A program made the translations under genes and the position numbers. A stretch of DNA of 64,000 nucleotides from Pseudactinotalea suaedae (GTDB lineage: Bacteria; Actinomycetota; Actinomycetes; Actinomycetales; Beutenbergiaceae). The stretch spans positions 186,001 through 250,000 of the forward strand of contig NZ_WNXY01000010.1 in the NCBI RefSeq assembly GCF_009733815.1, read 5' to 3'. Positions 1 through 8,403 of this stretch are shown piece after piece; positions within the stretch are counted from its first letter, which is position 1; each line of letters opens with the position of its first letter. Below the pieces are notes generated by a model that was not told the origin of the DNA, did not search any database, and was given only the letters and a program-made list of their open reading frames with translations.

Positions 1-228
1 GCAGCCGCGCAGGGTGCGCCGCAGCGGCACCACCACGTGTCGCGGCTCGAGGTTGCCCGCGGCCGCCTCGGGCAGGAACGGCTGGTAGGTCATGTAGGAG
101 CGCGGGTCGACGACGACGATCGCGGCCTCGCGGCGCCCGAGGCGCTTACGGAGCGACAGGGCGGCGTACAGGCCGACGTAACCGCCGCCGAGCACCAGGA
201 TGCGGGGAACCTTCCGGGCCTTGTTCAC
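1..228 (-). CDS. NAD(P)/FAD-dependent oxidoreductase, type II NADH dehydrogenase-like (3' end outside window)
   Basis: Only the first 76 codons are in the window. The protein opens with a basic stretch and a dinucleotide-binding turn, LVLGGGYVGLYAAL (GGGYVG at residues 14-19), then IVVVDPRSYMTYQPFLPEAAAGN. That pattern is typical of non-proton-pumping NADH:quinone oxidoreductases (Ndh), which pass electrons from NADH to the membrane quinone pool. The GTG start at 228 has no Shine-Dalgarno, but a TAAAAT box ends 6 nt upstream, which suggests a leaderless message. The substrate-specific part of the protein is not visible, so another member of the pyridine nucleotide-disulfide oxidoreductase family is possible. 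Confidence 0.8.
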   Translation of the reverse strand, partial: MNKARKVPRILVLGGGYVGLYAALSLRKRLGRREAAIVVVDPRSYMTYQPFLPEAAAGNLEPRHVVVPLRRTLRGC

Positions 229-234
229 GCCTCA

Positions 235-240
235 ATTTTA
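235..240 (-). promoter_or_regulatory. -10 box for the Ndh-like gene
   Basis: TAAAAT read on the minus strand, 6 nt before the GTG at 228. It fits TANNNT and would start transcription at or next to the start codon. Confidence 0.5.
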
Positions 241-281
241 GTGGGATTCCGCGCTTGCGTAATGTGTCTTTGGACACCCGA

Positions 282-1130
282 TCAGGTGCTGCGCGCCGTG
301 ATCAGGACGTCGTCGAGCATCGCCTCGGTCAACCGGCCCGTGAAGGTGTTCTGCTGCGAGACGTGATAGCTGCCGATGACCGCGACGCGGCGCTGGTCCG
401 GCGTCACCACCGGGACCTGCACACCGTGACCGAAGGCCGGGCGCGGGCGCGGCACCGCCCAGCCGAGCGCGGCGAGAGCCGCGAAGGTCGCCTGCCAGGC
501 GATGCCGCCCAGTGCGAGAACCGCCGTGACCGACGGCGTCGCGAGCGTGATCTCGCGGCGCAGCCAGTGTGCGCAGGTGCTCCGCTCGGTCGGGAGCGGC
601 TTGTTGTCCGGGGGTGCGCACCGGACGGCGGCGACGATCCGCACGCCGGACAGCTGCAGCCCGTCGCCCGCGTGCACCGAGGTCGGCTGGTTGGCGTACC
701 CGGTGCGGTGCAGCGCGGCGAACAGCCAGTCCCCGGAGCGGTCGCCGGTGAAGATGCGGCCGGTGCGGTTGGCGCCGTGCGCTGCCGGCGCCAGGCCCAC
801 GATCAGCAGCCGCGGCTGCTCCTCGCCGAAACCTGGCGCGGGTCGGCCCCAGTAGGGCTGGTCGGCGAACGCACGCCGCTTGGTCGTGGCGACCTCCTCG
901 CGCCAGGAGACCAGCCGCGGGCACGCCTCGCACACGCTGCTGCGGGCGTCGATCTGGTGCAGGTCGGTGGCGGACGCTGCGAGCGTCGCGACCTGCCGCT
1001 CGCTCCGCGCGACGGGCGTGCTCGCGTCGGCAGGGTCACCCGGCCACCCGCTCCCCGGCGGCACCGGTGACGCGAACGGCACACCCGTGATCGGGTGCCG
1101 CAACGTCGACGGCACGGATCGCACTGTCAT
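282..1130 (-). CDS. udgB: Uracil-DNA glycosylase, family 5 (UdgB)
   Basis: A 282-residue DNA repair enzyme that excises uracil, and in known UdgB also hypoxanthine and ethenocytosine. The active-site motif [14 protein letters not shown] lies at residues 112-125. The second conserved block near the C-terminus reads [15 protein letters not shown]. Cys67, Cys70, Cys171 and Cys186 have the spacing expected for the [4Fe-4S] cluster of families 4 and 5. Family 5 has Ala where other families place the catalytic Asp/Asn, as seen here in APAAHG. The first 55 residues are variable and proline-rich. A TAGCGT box 6 nt before the ATG supports this start. Confidence 0.9.
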   Translation of the reverse strand: MTVRSVPSTLRHPITGVPFASPVPPGSGWPGDPADASTPVARSERQVATLAASATDLHQIDARSSVCEACPRLVSWREEVATTKRRAFADQPYWGRPAPGFGEEQPRLLIVGLAPAAHGANRTGRIFTGDRSGDWLFAALHRTGYANQPTSVHAGDGLQLSGVRIVAAVRCAPPDNKPLPTERSTCAHWLRREITLATPSVTAVLALGGIAWQATFAALAALGWAVPRPRPAFGHGVQVPVVTPDQRRVAVIGSYHVSQQNTFTGRLTEAMLDDVLITARST

Positions 1131-1136
1131 CTGGCC

Positions 1137-1142
1137 ACGCTA
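1137..1142 (-). promoter_or_regulatory. -10 box for udgB (leaderless)
   Basis: TAGCGT on the minus strand, followed by 6 nt and then the ATG at 1130. No Shine-Dalgarno is present. Confidence 0.5.
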
Positions 1143-1203
1143 CCCCGGGCAGAACTCGTCGCACGTGGCACGAAGCTGCCCGAGCAACCGGTTGCCGTGC
1201 CGA

Positions 1204-2022
1204 TCAGCGACCACTCGTGCCCACCCGCACCTGCTCGATGACGTGACGGATCCTCGTGATGGCCTCGTCCGGGGCGCCGGCGACCGCGGCTATCGCCGAG
1301 CCGACCGCCTCGGCGAAACCGGCCGGGGCGCCGGGCTGCCTCGCCGCAACGGCGATCAGACCCTTCTCGTTGGTGACCCAGCGACCCGCACGGGCGCAGA
1401 TCGCGTGGGCCACCAGCAGCACCGCCCGCGAGAGCAGCAGCGCCAGGTAGGCGATGTCGCCCCGGCGCGCGACCTTGGCGGCGCCGCCGACCAGGAACTG
1501 TGCCTCCGCCAGCCCCTCCAGGAGCGTGGCTGCCAGGGCCGGCGGGTAGATCTGGTACGTGTCGTGGCGTGCGGTCAGCTCCCCGGTGGGGTCGGCGAGC
1601 ACCCGGCTGAGCGCGACCTCACCCGGGTAGGCGAGGTCGGGGACGCCGAGCGGGTGCCCGGTCTGCATGTGGAAGGCGTTCTCGCCCGCGCTGACCCGCC
1701 GCCAGCACTCCTCGACGCGGTCGAGATCGCGATAGAGGAGATCCACAGGGGCGCCGTCGATGCGGAGCCAGGCTCCGCCGTCGACCCACGGACCCCAGCC
1801 GCCGTGCGCGGTGACCTCCGCGTCCGGCCCGGCGATCTCGCGAGCGAGGGCACCGAGCGCGTCGACGTCGATCGCGTGGCGGTAGTAGAGCCCGAGATCG
1901 GTGTCGGACTCGGCGGTTCCCTCGCCCCGGCCCCGGCTGCCGCCCAGCATGACGCCCACGATCCCCGGCACCTCGGTGAGCCGGGCAGCCAGGGAGTGGA
2001 GGGCGTCGTCGCCGAGGTGCAC
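1204..2022 (-). CDS. Nucleotidyltransferase-fold protein
   Basis: A 272-residue protein with the polymerase-beta nucleotidyltransferase signature near its N-terminus: GGSRGRG at residues 27-33, then SDTDLG at 39-44, whose two aspartates are the metal ligands. A helical C-terminal half follows, like that of aminoglycoside adenylyltransferases and DUF4037 proteins. It may transfer AMP to a small molecule or protein, but the acceptor cannot be read from sequence. The start is GTG with a TAGCCT box 6 nt upstream. It is divergent from the xanthine dehydrogenase operon and probably unrelated to it. Confidence 0.65.
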   Translation of the reverse strand: MHLGDDALHSLAARLTEVPGIVGVMLGGSRGRGEGTAESDTDLGLYYRHAIDVDALGALAREIAGPDAEVTAHGGWGPWVDGGAWLRIDGAPVDLLYRDLDRVEECWRRVSAGENAFHMQTGHPLGVPDLAYPGEVALSRVLADPTGELTARHDTYQIYPPALAATLLEGLAEAQFLVGGAAKVARRGDIAYLALLLSRAVLLVAHAICARAGRWVTNEKGLIAVAARQPGAPAGFAEAVGSAIAAVAGAPDEAITRIRHVIEQVRVGTSGR

Positions 2023-2028
2023 CTCGGG

Positions 2029-2061
2029 AGGCTATCGAGGCGGGATCGGAGTGTGTAACCT
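2029..2061. promoter_or_regulatory. Divergent -10 boxes for the nucleotidyltransferase gene and the xdh operon
   Basis: TAGCCT (minus strand, 2034-2029) lies 6 nt from the GTG at 2022. TAACCT (plus strand, 2056-2061) faces the xdh operon and would leave a leader of about 95 nt before 2161. I see no convincing -35 hexamers. Confidence 0.35.
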
Positions 2062-2160
2062 GAATGTTCACCACGAGCCGTTCGCATGGCCAACCGGACG
2101 TGGGAGTCGACCAGCTTCAACCATGCACCGGCAACGACGCACGGGTGGAGGGAGGCGGTC

Positions 2161-3603
2161 ATGAGCGCTCGCACCGAGGTCGAGCTCGCCGCCACGGTCA
2201 ACGGTCAGGTACGGGCCATGGACGCCGTGACCGGCGCGACGAACGCCCTGGACTGGCTGCGCGCCCAGGGTCTCACCGGAGCCAAGGAGGGCTGCGCCGA
2301 GGGCGAGTGCGGCGCCTGCGCCGTGCTGGTGGCCCGCCCCGACGAGCAGGGCGGGACCCGGTGGACCGCGATCAACGCCTGCCTGATCCCGGCGGCCTCG
2401 CTCGACGGCGCCGAGGTCGTCACCTCCGAGGGGCTGGGAACCCCGGGCGAGCTGCACCCGGCGCAGCGCGAGATGGCGGTGCGCGGGGGCTCCCAGTGCG
2501 GCTACTGCACACCGGGGTTCGTGTGCTCGATGGCGGCCGAGTACTACCGACCGGACCGGCGCGCGTGCGACCCCGGCCCCGAGCGCGGCCCGAACGGCTT
2601 CGACGTGCACGCGATGGCGGGGAACCTGTGCCGGTGCACGGGCTACCGGCCGATCCAGGACGCGGCGTTCGCGCTCGGCGAGGTGCCGGACGACGACCCG
2701 CTCGCTGCTCGGCTGTCCCGGCCCGCCCCTGCCCCCCGCGCCACAGTGCTCGACGGCGAGACCGCCTTCGTGAGGCCGGCTCACCTGAGCGACGCGCTGG
2801 CAGCGCTGGCCGAGACCGAGGGCGCCGTCGCCCTCGCAGGCTCGACCGACTGGGGCGTCGAGGCCAACCTGCGCCACCGCCGGGTGCCGCTGCTGGTCGC
2901 GCTCGACCATCTCCCCGAGCTGCGGACGTTCGAGGTCACCCCCGAACGGATCGAGATCGGCGCCGCGCTGACCCTCTCGGAGATCGAGCGCGCGCTCGCC
3001 GGCTCGGTCCCGTTGCTCGAGGAGATGCTCGGCCAGTTCGCCTCACGGCTGATCCGCAACAGCGCCACGCTCGGCGGCAACCTCGGCACCGGCTCCCCCA
3101 TCGGCGACGCCGCGCCGGCCCTCCTGGCCCTCGGCGCGAGCCTCGTGCTCACCTCGGTGCGCGGCGACCGGGAGATCCCGATCGCGGACTACTTCACCGG
3201 CTATCGGCAGAGCGTGCGGGAGCCCGACGAGCTGATCCGGTCCGTGCGGATCCCGCTGCCGCTGCTGCCGCGCTCCAGCTTCCTCAAGATCGCCAAGCGG
3301 CGCTTCGACGACATCTCCTCGGTCGCGGTGGCGATCGCTGCGGACCTCGACGACGGCGTGGTGCGCGAGGTCAGGATCGGGCTGGGCGGCGTCGCTGCGA
3401 CCCCGCTGCGGGCGGTCGCAGCGGAGGACGCGCTGCGTGGGAGGCCCTGGGACCTGGGCACCGTCGCCGCCGCGGCCACGGTGCTGGCGTCCGAGGGCAC
3501 CCCGATCGACGACCACCGCGCGAGCGCCCGCTACCGCGCCGCGATGCTCGAGCAGAGCCTGCTGCGGTTCCACGCGAGCACGACCGAGGGGGTGGCCTCA
3601 TGA
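2161..3603 (+). CDS. xdhA: Xanthine dehydrogenase, iron-sulfur/FAD subunit
   Basis: A 480-residue subunit carrying the two [2Fe-2S] clusters and the FAD domain of xanthine dehydrogenase. The plant-ferredoxin-type cluster uses Cys45, 50, 53 and 75 (GCAEGECGAC). The second, helical cluster uses Cys113, 116, 157 and 159 (QCGYCTPGF, LCRCTGY). The FAD-binding fold begins near residue 200, with LAGSTDWG and later ATLGGNLGTGSPIGD. The start at 2161 is chosen over an upstream in-frame ATG because GGAGGGAGG lies just before it. The stop overlaps the xdhB start as ATGA, so the two subunits are translationally coupled. Confidence 0.93.
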   Translation: MSARTEVELAATVNGQVRAMDAVTGATNALDWLRAQGLTGAKEGCAEGECGACAVLVARPDEQGGTRWTAINACLIPAASLDGAEVVTSEGLGTPGELHPAQREMAVRGGSQCGYCTPGFVCSMAAEYYRPDRRACDPGPERGPNGFDVHAMAGNLCRCTGYRPIQDAAFALGEVPDDDPLAARLSRPAPAPRATVLDGETAFVRPAHLSDALAALAETEGAVALAGSTDWGVEANLRHRRVPLLVALDHLPELRTFEVTPERIEIGAALTLSEIERALAGSVPLLEEMLGQFASRLIRNSATLGGNLGTGSPIGDAAPALLALGASLVLTSVRGDREIPIADYFTGYRQSVREPDELIRSVRIPLPLLPRSSFLKIAKRRFDDISSVAVAIAADLDDGVVREVRIGLGGVAATPLRAVAAEDALRGRPWDLGTVAAAATVLASEGTPIDDHRASARYRAAMLEQSLLRFHASTTEGVAS

Positions 3604-6044
3604 GCACTGAGGGCAACGCGCTGGCCGACCGGCCGCGCTCATCGGTGGTCGGCATCGAGGTCCCGCACGAGTCGGCCGCGCTGCACGTCACGGGAGCGGC
3701 GCTCTACACCGACGATCTGGTGGGCCGCACCCCGGGGGTGCTGCACGCCTGGCCGGTCCAGGTGAACCACGCACACGCGAGGATCACGTCGATCAGCGTG
3801 GATGCTGCGCTGGCGGTCCCGGGTGTGGTCCGGGTGCTGACCCGCGCCGACGTGCCCGGCATCAACGACGCGGGCGTGAAGGAGGACGAGCCGCTCTTCC
3901 CGGACGAGGTCTGCTACGTCGGCCACGCGGTCGCGTGGGTGCTCGGCGAGAGCCTCGAGGCCGCGCGGCTGGGTGCTGAGGCCGTGGAGGTCGCGATCGA
4001 GCCGTTGCCGGCGATCGTCACGATCGAGGAGGCGGTCGAGGCGGCCTCGTTCCAGGGCACACCACGCACGATCTCCCGGGGCGACGTCGAGACGGGTCTG
4101 AGCACGGCACGCCATCGGTTCGGCGGTGAGCTCCAGATCGGTGGGCAGGAGCACTTCTACCTGGAGACCCAGGCAGCGCTGGCGGAGGTGGACGAAGCCG
4201 GTCAGGTGTTCGTGCAGTCGAGCACCCAGCACCCCAGCGAGACCCAGGAGATCGTCGCGCACGTGCTGGGTCTGCGCAGCCACGAGGTCACGGTGCAGTG
4301 CCTGCGCATGGGGGGCGGGTTCGGCGGCAAGGAGGCGCAGCCGCACGGTCTGGCCGCCGTCGCGGCTCTGGGGGCGGTGCTGACCGGGCGGCCGGTGCGG
4401 TTGCGCCTGACCCGGTCCCAGGACATGACCATGACGGGCAAGCGCCACCCCTTCCACGCCTCGTGGGAGGTCGGGTTCGACGACGACGCGAGGATCGTCG
4501 CCCTGCGCACCACGCTCACGGCCGACGGCGGCTGGAGCCTCGACCTGTCCGAGCCCGTTCTCGCGCGCGCCCTGTGCCATGTCGACAACGCCTACTGGAT
4601 CCCGAACATCGAGCTGCACGGCCGCATCGTCAAGACCAACAAGACCTCGCAGACGGCGTTCCGCGGCTTCGGTGGCCCGCAGGGCATGGCGGTCCTCGAG
4701 GACATCCTCGGACGCGTGGCGCCGGCGCTGGGCGTGCCGGCCGACGAGCTCCGCCGCCGCAACTTCTACCGCGACGGCCAGAGCACCCCGTACGGGCAAC
4801 CGGTACGCCACGCGGAGCGCATCACCCAGATCTGGGACCGTGCCCGCGAGACCAGCACCTTCGAGCAGCGAGCCGCCGGCATCGAGGCCTTCAACTCGGC
4901 GCATCCGCACCGCAAGCGTGGCATCGCGATCACGCCCGTCAAGTTCGGGATCTCCTTCAACCTGACGGCCTTCAACCAGGCCGGCGCGCTCGTGCTGGTC
5001 TACAAGGACGGCTCGGTGCTGATCAACCACGGCGGCACCGAGATGGGGCAGGGCCTGCACACCAAGATGCTGCAGGTGGCGGCGACCGCGCTCGGGGTGC
5101 CGCTCGATCTGGTGCGGCTGGCACCGACCCGCACCGACAAGGTGCCGAACACGTCCGCCACCGCGGCCAGCTCGGGCACGGACCTGAACGGCGGCGCCGT
5201 GCAGGATGCGTGTCGCCAGATCGTGGACCGGCTGCGTGAGGTCGCGGCGCCTCTGCTCGGGGTCGCACCGCACGACGTGGTGCTCGCCGACGGTCGTGTC
5301 AGCGCTGCCGGGGGCGGTGCGGAGCTGTCCTGGTACGAGGTGGTCGCCGAGGCGTACATGGAGCGTGTGTCGCTCTCCGCCGCGGGCTACTACCGCACCG
5401 AGGGTCTGCACTGGGATGCCGTGCGGATGCAGGGGTCCCCCTTCAAGTACTTCGCCTACGGGGTGGCGGTCACCGAGGTCGACGTCGACGGGTTCACCGG
5501 GGCGTACCGCACGCTGCGGACCGACATCGTCCACGACGTCGGCGACTCGTTGTCCCCGTTGATCGACCGTGGCCAGGTCGAGGGCGGCTTCGTGCAGGGT
5601 GCCGGCTGGCTGACCCTGGAGGACCTGCGCTGGGACGCCTCCGACGGACCGGCACGCGGCAGGCTCGCCACCCAGGCGGCCAGCACCTACAAGCTGCCCT
5701 CGTTCGGCGAGATGCCCGAGACCTTCCGCGTCGAGTTCCTCGAGCGGGCTCGCGAGAGCGGCGTGATCTACGGCAGCAAGGCCGTGGGTGAGCCGCCGCT
5801 GATGCTGGCCTTCAGCGTCCGTGAGGCGATCCGGCAGGCGTGCGCAGCCTTCGGCCCGGTCGGCCACAGCGTCGAGCTGGCGCTGCCCTCCACGCCGGAG
5901 GCGGTGTTCTGGGCGCTCACCGCGGCGCGGCAGGCTCAGGCGGCCGGGCGACCGGCGCCCCGCGCCGAGCCAGAAGCACACGCCGCCGGCAGCAACGGCC
6001 TGCTCGACGGTGTCCCCGCGACCCCCGTGCCCGCGGAGGGCTGA
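3600..6044 (+). CDS. xdhB: Xanthine dehydrogenase, molybdopterin-binding subunit
   Basis: An 814-residue catalytic subunit that hydroxylates hypoxanthine and xanthine to urate at a molybdenum cofactor. Conserved parts are the N-terminal ALYTDDL block, the cofactor loop RMGGGFGGKE near residue 240, the FRGFGGPQG loop near 355, and the C-terminal GSKAVGEPPLML near 725, whose Glu is the catalytic base of the family. The open frame continues upstream of 3600, but that part is out-of-frame shadow of xdhA. It overlaps the xdhA stop by 4 nt and is followed 3 nt later by xdhC. Confidence 0.93.
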   Translation: MSTEGNALADRPRSSVVGIEVPHESAALHVTGAALYTDDLVGRTPGVLHAWPVQVNHAHARITSISVDAALAVPGVVRVLTRADVPGINDAGVKEDEPLFPDEVCYVGHAVAWVLGESLEAARLGAEAVEVAIEPLPAIVTIEEAVEAASFQGTPRTISRGDVETGLSTARHRFGGELQIGGQEHFYLETQAALAEVDEAGQVFVQSSTQHPSETQEIVAHVLGLRSHEVTVQCLRMGGGFGGKEAQPHGLAAVAALGAVLTGRPVRLRLTRSQDMTMTGKRHPFHASWEVGFDDDARIVALRTTLTADGGWSLDLSEPVLARALCHVDNAYWIPNIELHGRIVKTNKTSQTAFRGFGGPQGMAVLEDILGRVAPALGVPADELRRRNFYRDGQSTPYGQPVRHAERITQIWDRARETSTFEQRAAGIEAFNSAHPHRKRGIAITPVKFGISFNLTAFNQAGALVLVYKDGSVLINHGGTEMGQGLHTKMLQVAATALGVPLDLVRLAPTRTDKVPNTSATAASSGTDLNGGAVQDACRQIVDRLREVAAPLLGVAPHDVVLADGRVSAAGGGAELSWYEVVAEAYMERVSLSAAGYYRTEGLHWDAVRMQGSPFKYFAYGVAVTEVDVDGFTGAYRTLRTDIVHDVGDSLSPLIDRGQVEGGFVQGAGWLTLEDLRWDASDGPARGRLATQAASTYKLPSFGEMPETFRVEFLERARESGVIYGSKAVGEPPLMLAFSVREAIRQACAAFGPVGHSVELALPSTPEAVFWALTAARQAQAAGRPAPRAEPEAHAAGSNGLLDGVPATPVPAEG

Positions 6045-6047
6045 GCG

Positions 6048-6869
6048 ATGCACTGGGTGGCCGCGGCAGCACGGCTGCACGCCGAGCTCGAGCCCTACGC
6101 ACTCGTCACGCTGGTCGAGGTGCGCGGGCACGCACCGCGCGAGGCCGGCGCCAAGATGGTCGTCTCGGCCGCGGGTGCCTGGGGCAGCATCGGCGGCGGC
6201 AACATGGAGATCACGGCGGTGCGGCGAGCGCGAGCGATGCTGGCCGCGGGCGAGCGCGCACCGGAGCTCATCGAGCTCGGGCTCACCGAGCACGCGCCCT
6301 CCGAGCACGGCCGGCAGTGCTGCGGCGGTCAGGTGCGGGTGCTCGTGGAGCCGATCGGGTCGCGGCCGTCGGTGGTGCTGTTCGGGCTCGGTCACGTGGG
6401 CACCGAGCTCGCCCGCATCGTGTCGCGTCTCGACGTCTCGCTCCACCTGGTCGACTCGCGCCCCGACATCCTCACCGACGCCCAGCGCGCCGATCTCCGT
6501 GCCGGCGCGGCGACCGTGCACATCCACCACCCGCCGGCCCCCGAGACCGTGCTGACCGCGCCAGGCCTCGTGCCCAGCTCGGCCCACGTGCTCGTGCTCA
6601 CCCACGACCACGCCGAGGACGTCGCCATCTGCGACGCCGCGCTGCGCCGACCGCTGGGCTCGATCGGGCTCATCGGCTCCCGTGCCAAGTGGGCACGGTT
6701 CCGCGTGCGGCTGCACGAGGTCGGCCACGACGACGCCGCGCTGGAGCGGATCACCTGCCCGATCGGGGTCCCCGACATCGCGGGCAAGCACCCCGCCGTC
6801 ATCGCCGTCAGCGCGGCCGCCGACCTGCTGCGCGTGCTGCAGAAGAACGAACCGGGGTGGCCCGCGTGA
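6048..6869 (+). CDS. xdhC: XdhC-family molybdenum cofactor insertion/sulfuration protein
   Basis: A 273-residue protein of the XdhC/CoxI family, which binds molybdenum cofactor, aids its sulfuration and delivers it to xanthine dehydrogenase. It shows GSIGGGNME and HGRQCCGG in the N-terminal part and a Rossmann domain starting at FGLGHVG (about residue 110). Near the C-terminus LIGSRAKWARFR and CPIGVPDIAGKHPAVIAV match the family signature. It starts 3 nt after the xdhB stop, and its job is inferred from both sequence and position. Confidence 0.9.
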   Translation: MHWVAAAARLHAELEPYALVTLVEVRGHAPREAGAKMVVSAAGAWGSIGGGNMEITAVRRARAMLAAGERAPELIELGLTEHAPSEHGRQCCGGQVRVLVEPIGSRPSVVLFGLGHVGTELARIVSRLDVSLHLVDSRPDILTDAQRADLRAGAATVHIHHPPAPETVLTAPGLVPSSAHVLVLTHDHAEDVAICDAALRRPLGSIGLIGSRAKWARFRVRLHEVGHDDAALERITCPIGVPDIAGKHPAVIAVSAAADLLRVLQKNEPGWPA

Positions 6870-6930
6870 TCCACCCGGCCCCGGCGCCCCCGACCCACCT
6901 CCCGTACCCGGCTCCGGCCGCACCCCCACG

Positions 6931-7000
6931 ACGAGATCGCACCTGCGGCGCGAGATCGCACGCCCGGGGGTGCGATCTCGCGCCGCAGGTCCGATCTCGT
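6931..7000. repeat. Long hairpin with duplicated arms between xdhC and guaD
   Basis: A near-perfect inverted repeat with 31-nt arms (6931-6961 and 6970-7000), one mismatch and an 8-nt loop. Each arm holds the unit CGAGATCGCAC twice (one copy altered in the right arm), so there are four related copies. It could attenuate transcription between xdhC and guaD or stabilise the upstream message. No T-tract follows. Confidence 0.9.
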
Positions 7001-7026
7001 GGCCGCCGGCCGGCGGGAGCGGCCGC

Positions 7027-8370
7027 GTGAGCGCGACGCTGTACCGGGCGCGCGCGCTCGACGTGCCCGACGGCCCGCTCGGCGGCGCGGTTCTGCGCTC
7101 GGACGAGGACCTCGCGCTGCTCGTGCGCGACGGCGTCATCGAGGCCCGCGGCGGGTGGGCCGAGGTGAGCCGGCTGCCCGCGTCGCGCGAGGCCGCCACG
7201 GTGGACCTGCGTGACGGCGTGCTGCTGCCCGGGTTCGTCGACACCCACGTGCACTTCCCCCAGGTCCGGGTCATCGGAGGGCTCGGCAAGCCGCTGCTCG
7301 ACTGGCTGCAGACCTGCGCGCTCCCCGAGGAGGCCCGCATGATCGACCGCGGGTACGCGCACGAGGTCGCCGCCGACCTGCTGTCGGGTCTCGCCTCCTC
7401 GGGCACCACCTCGGCGCTGGTGTTCGGCGCCCACGACGCGGACGCCGTCGACGTCCTGTTCACCGCAGCGGAGGCCAGCGGGCTGCGGATCACCGCCGGT
7501 CTGGTGACCGGTGACCGGCTGCTGCGCGAGGAGCTGCACACCGACCCCGAGACCGCGTTCCGCCAGGGTCTGGACCTGGCCTCGCGCTGGCACGGGCGGG
7601 GCCGCCTGCGGTACGCGGTGACGCCGCGCTTCAGCCTCGCCGCGAGCGATGCGATGCTGGCGAGCAGCCGGGCGCTGCTCGACGCCGTCGAGGGCAGCCT
7701 CTTCACGACCCACATCAACGAGAACGGGCACGAGATCGCCGCGGTCGCCGAGCTGTTCCCCGGCTCCCGGGACTATCTCGACACCTACGAGCGCCACGGG
7801 CTCGTGACGCCTCGCTCGGTGCTCGCCCACAACGTGCACCCCACGACCGCCGAGCTCGCCCGGCTGGCTGCCACCGGCGCGAGCGTGGCGCACTGCCCCA
7901 CGTCGAACGCCTCGCTCGGGTCGGGGCTGTTCCCGATGCGCGAGCACGTCGAGGCGGGCGTGCGGGTGGCGCTGGGGTCGGACGTGGGTGGCGGGAGCGG
8001 GTTCTGCCTGCTCAAGGAGATGCTGCAGGCGTACTTCGCGCAGCAGCTGCTCGGCCCTGCCGGCCTGCCGCTGAGCCCGGCCGACCTGCTGCACCTGGCC
8101 ACCACGGCCGGCGCGCAGGCGCTCGGGCTCGATCAGGTGGGCCACCTCGGCGAGGGCATGGCGTTCGACGCCGTGCTGATCAGGCCACCCGTCGGATCGA
8201 CCCTGGACACCGTGCTGCGGCACGCCGAGGACGCCCTCGACGCGCTCGCGAAGATCATCGTCCTCGGCACCCCGGCGGACATCGCGTCGGTCTGGGTGGG
8301 CGGTCAGGTGGTCAACGGCTGCACGCCGACCCCGTTCACCCCTAAGGTGCCGCTGACGACCTCGCCCTGA
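7027..8370 (+). CDS. guaD: Guanine deaminase
   Basis: A 447-residue amidohydrolase that converts guanine to xanthine, the substrate of the preceding dehydrogenase. The zinc ligands of the barrel are visible: DTHVHFPQ (His74, His76), HINENGHE, LAHNVHP and LGSDVGGG. PGFVDTHVHFPQ followed by a GKPLLDWL block is typical of guanine deaminases rather than cytosine or atrazine hydrolases. The GTG start at 7027 follows directly on the large hairpin. Its place between xdhABC and a purine permease supports the call. Confidence 0.92.
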   Translation: MSATLYRARALDVPDGPLGGAVLRSDEDLALLVRDGVIEARGGWAEVSRLPASREAATVDLRDGVLLPGFVDTHVHFPQVRVIGGLGKPLLDWLQTCALPEEARMIDRGYAHEVAADLLSGLASSGTTSALVFGAHDADAVDVLFTAAEASGLRITAGLVTGDRLLREELHTDPETAFRQGLDLASRWHGRGRLRYAVTPRFSLAASDAMLASSRALLDAVEGSLFTTHINENGHEIAAVAELFPGSRDYLDTYERHGLVTPRSVLAHNVHPTTAELARLAATGASVAHCPTSNASLGSGLFPMREHVEAGVRVALGSDVGGGSGFCLLKEMLQAYFAQQLLGPAGLPLSPADLLHLATTAGAQALGLDQVGHLGEGMAFDAVLIRPPVGSTLDTVLRHAEDALDALAKIIVLGTPADIASVWVGGQVVNGCTPTPFTPKVPLTTSP

Positions 8371-8403
8371 GGCGACCCCCCGCACCCATCGACCAGGAGC
8401 ACC

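Noticed and set aside
3639-7718. A 1359-codon open frame on the minus strand opposite xdhB-xdhC-guaD
   Set aside because: It is antisense shadow produced by high third-position GC. Its translation is a low-complexity mix of Arg, Gly, His and Asp without family motifs, while the plus-strand genes carry all conserved residues.
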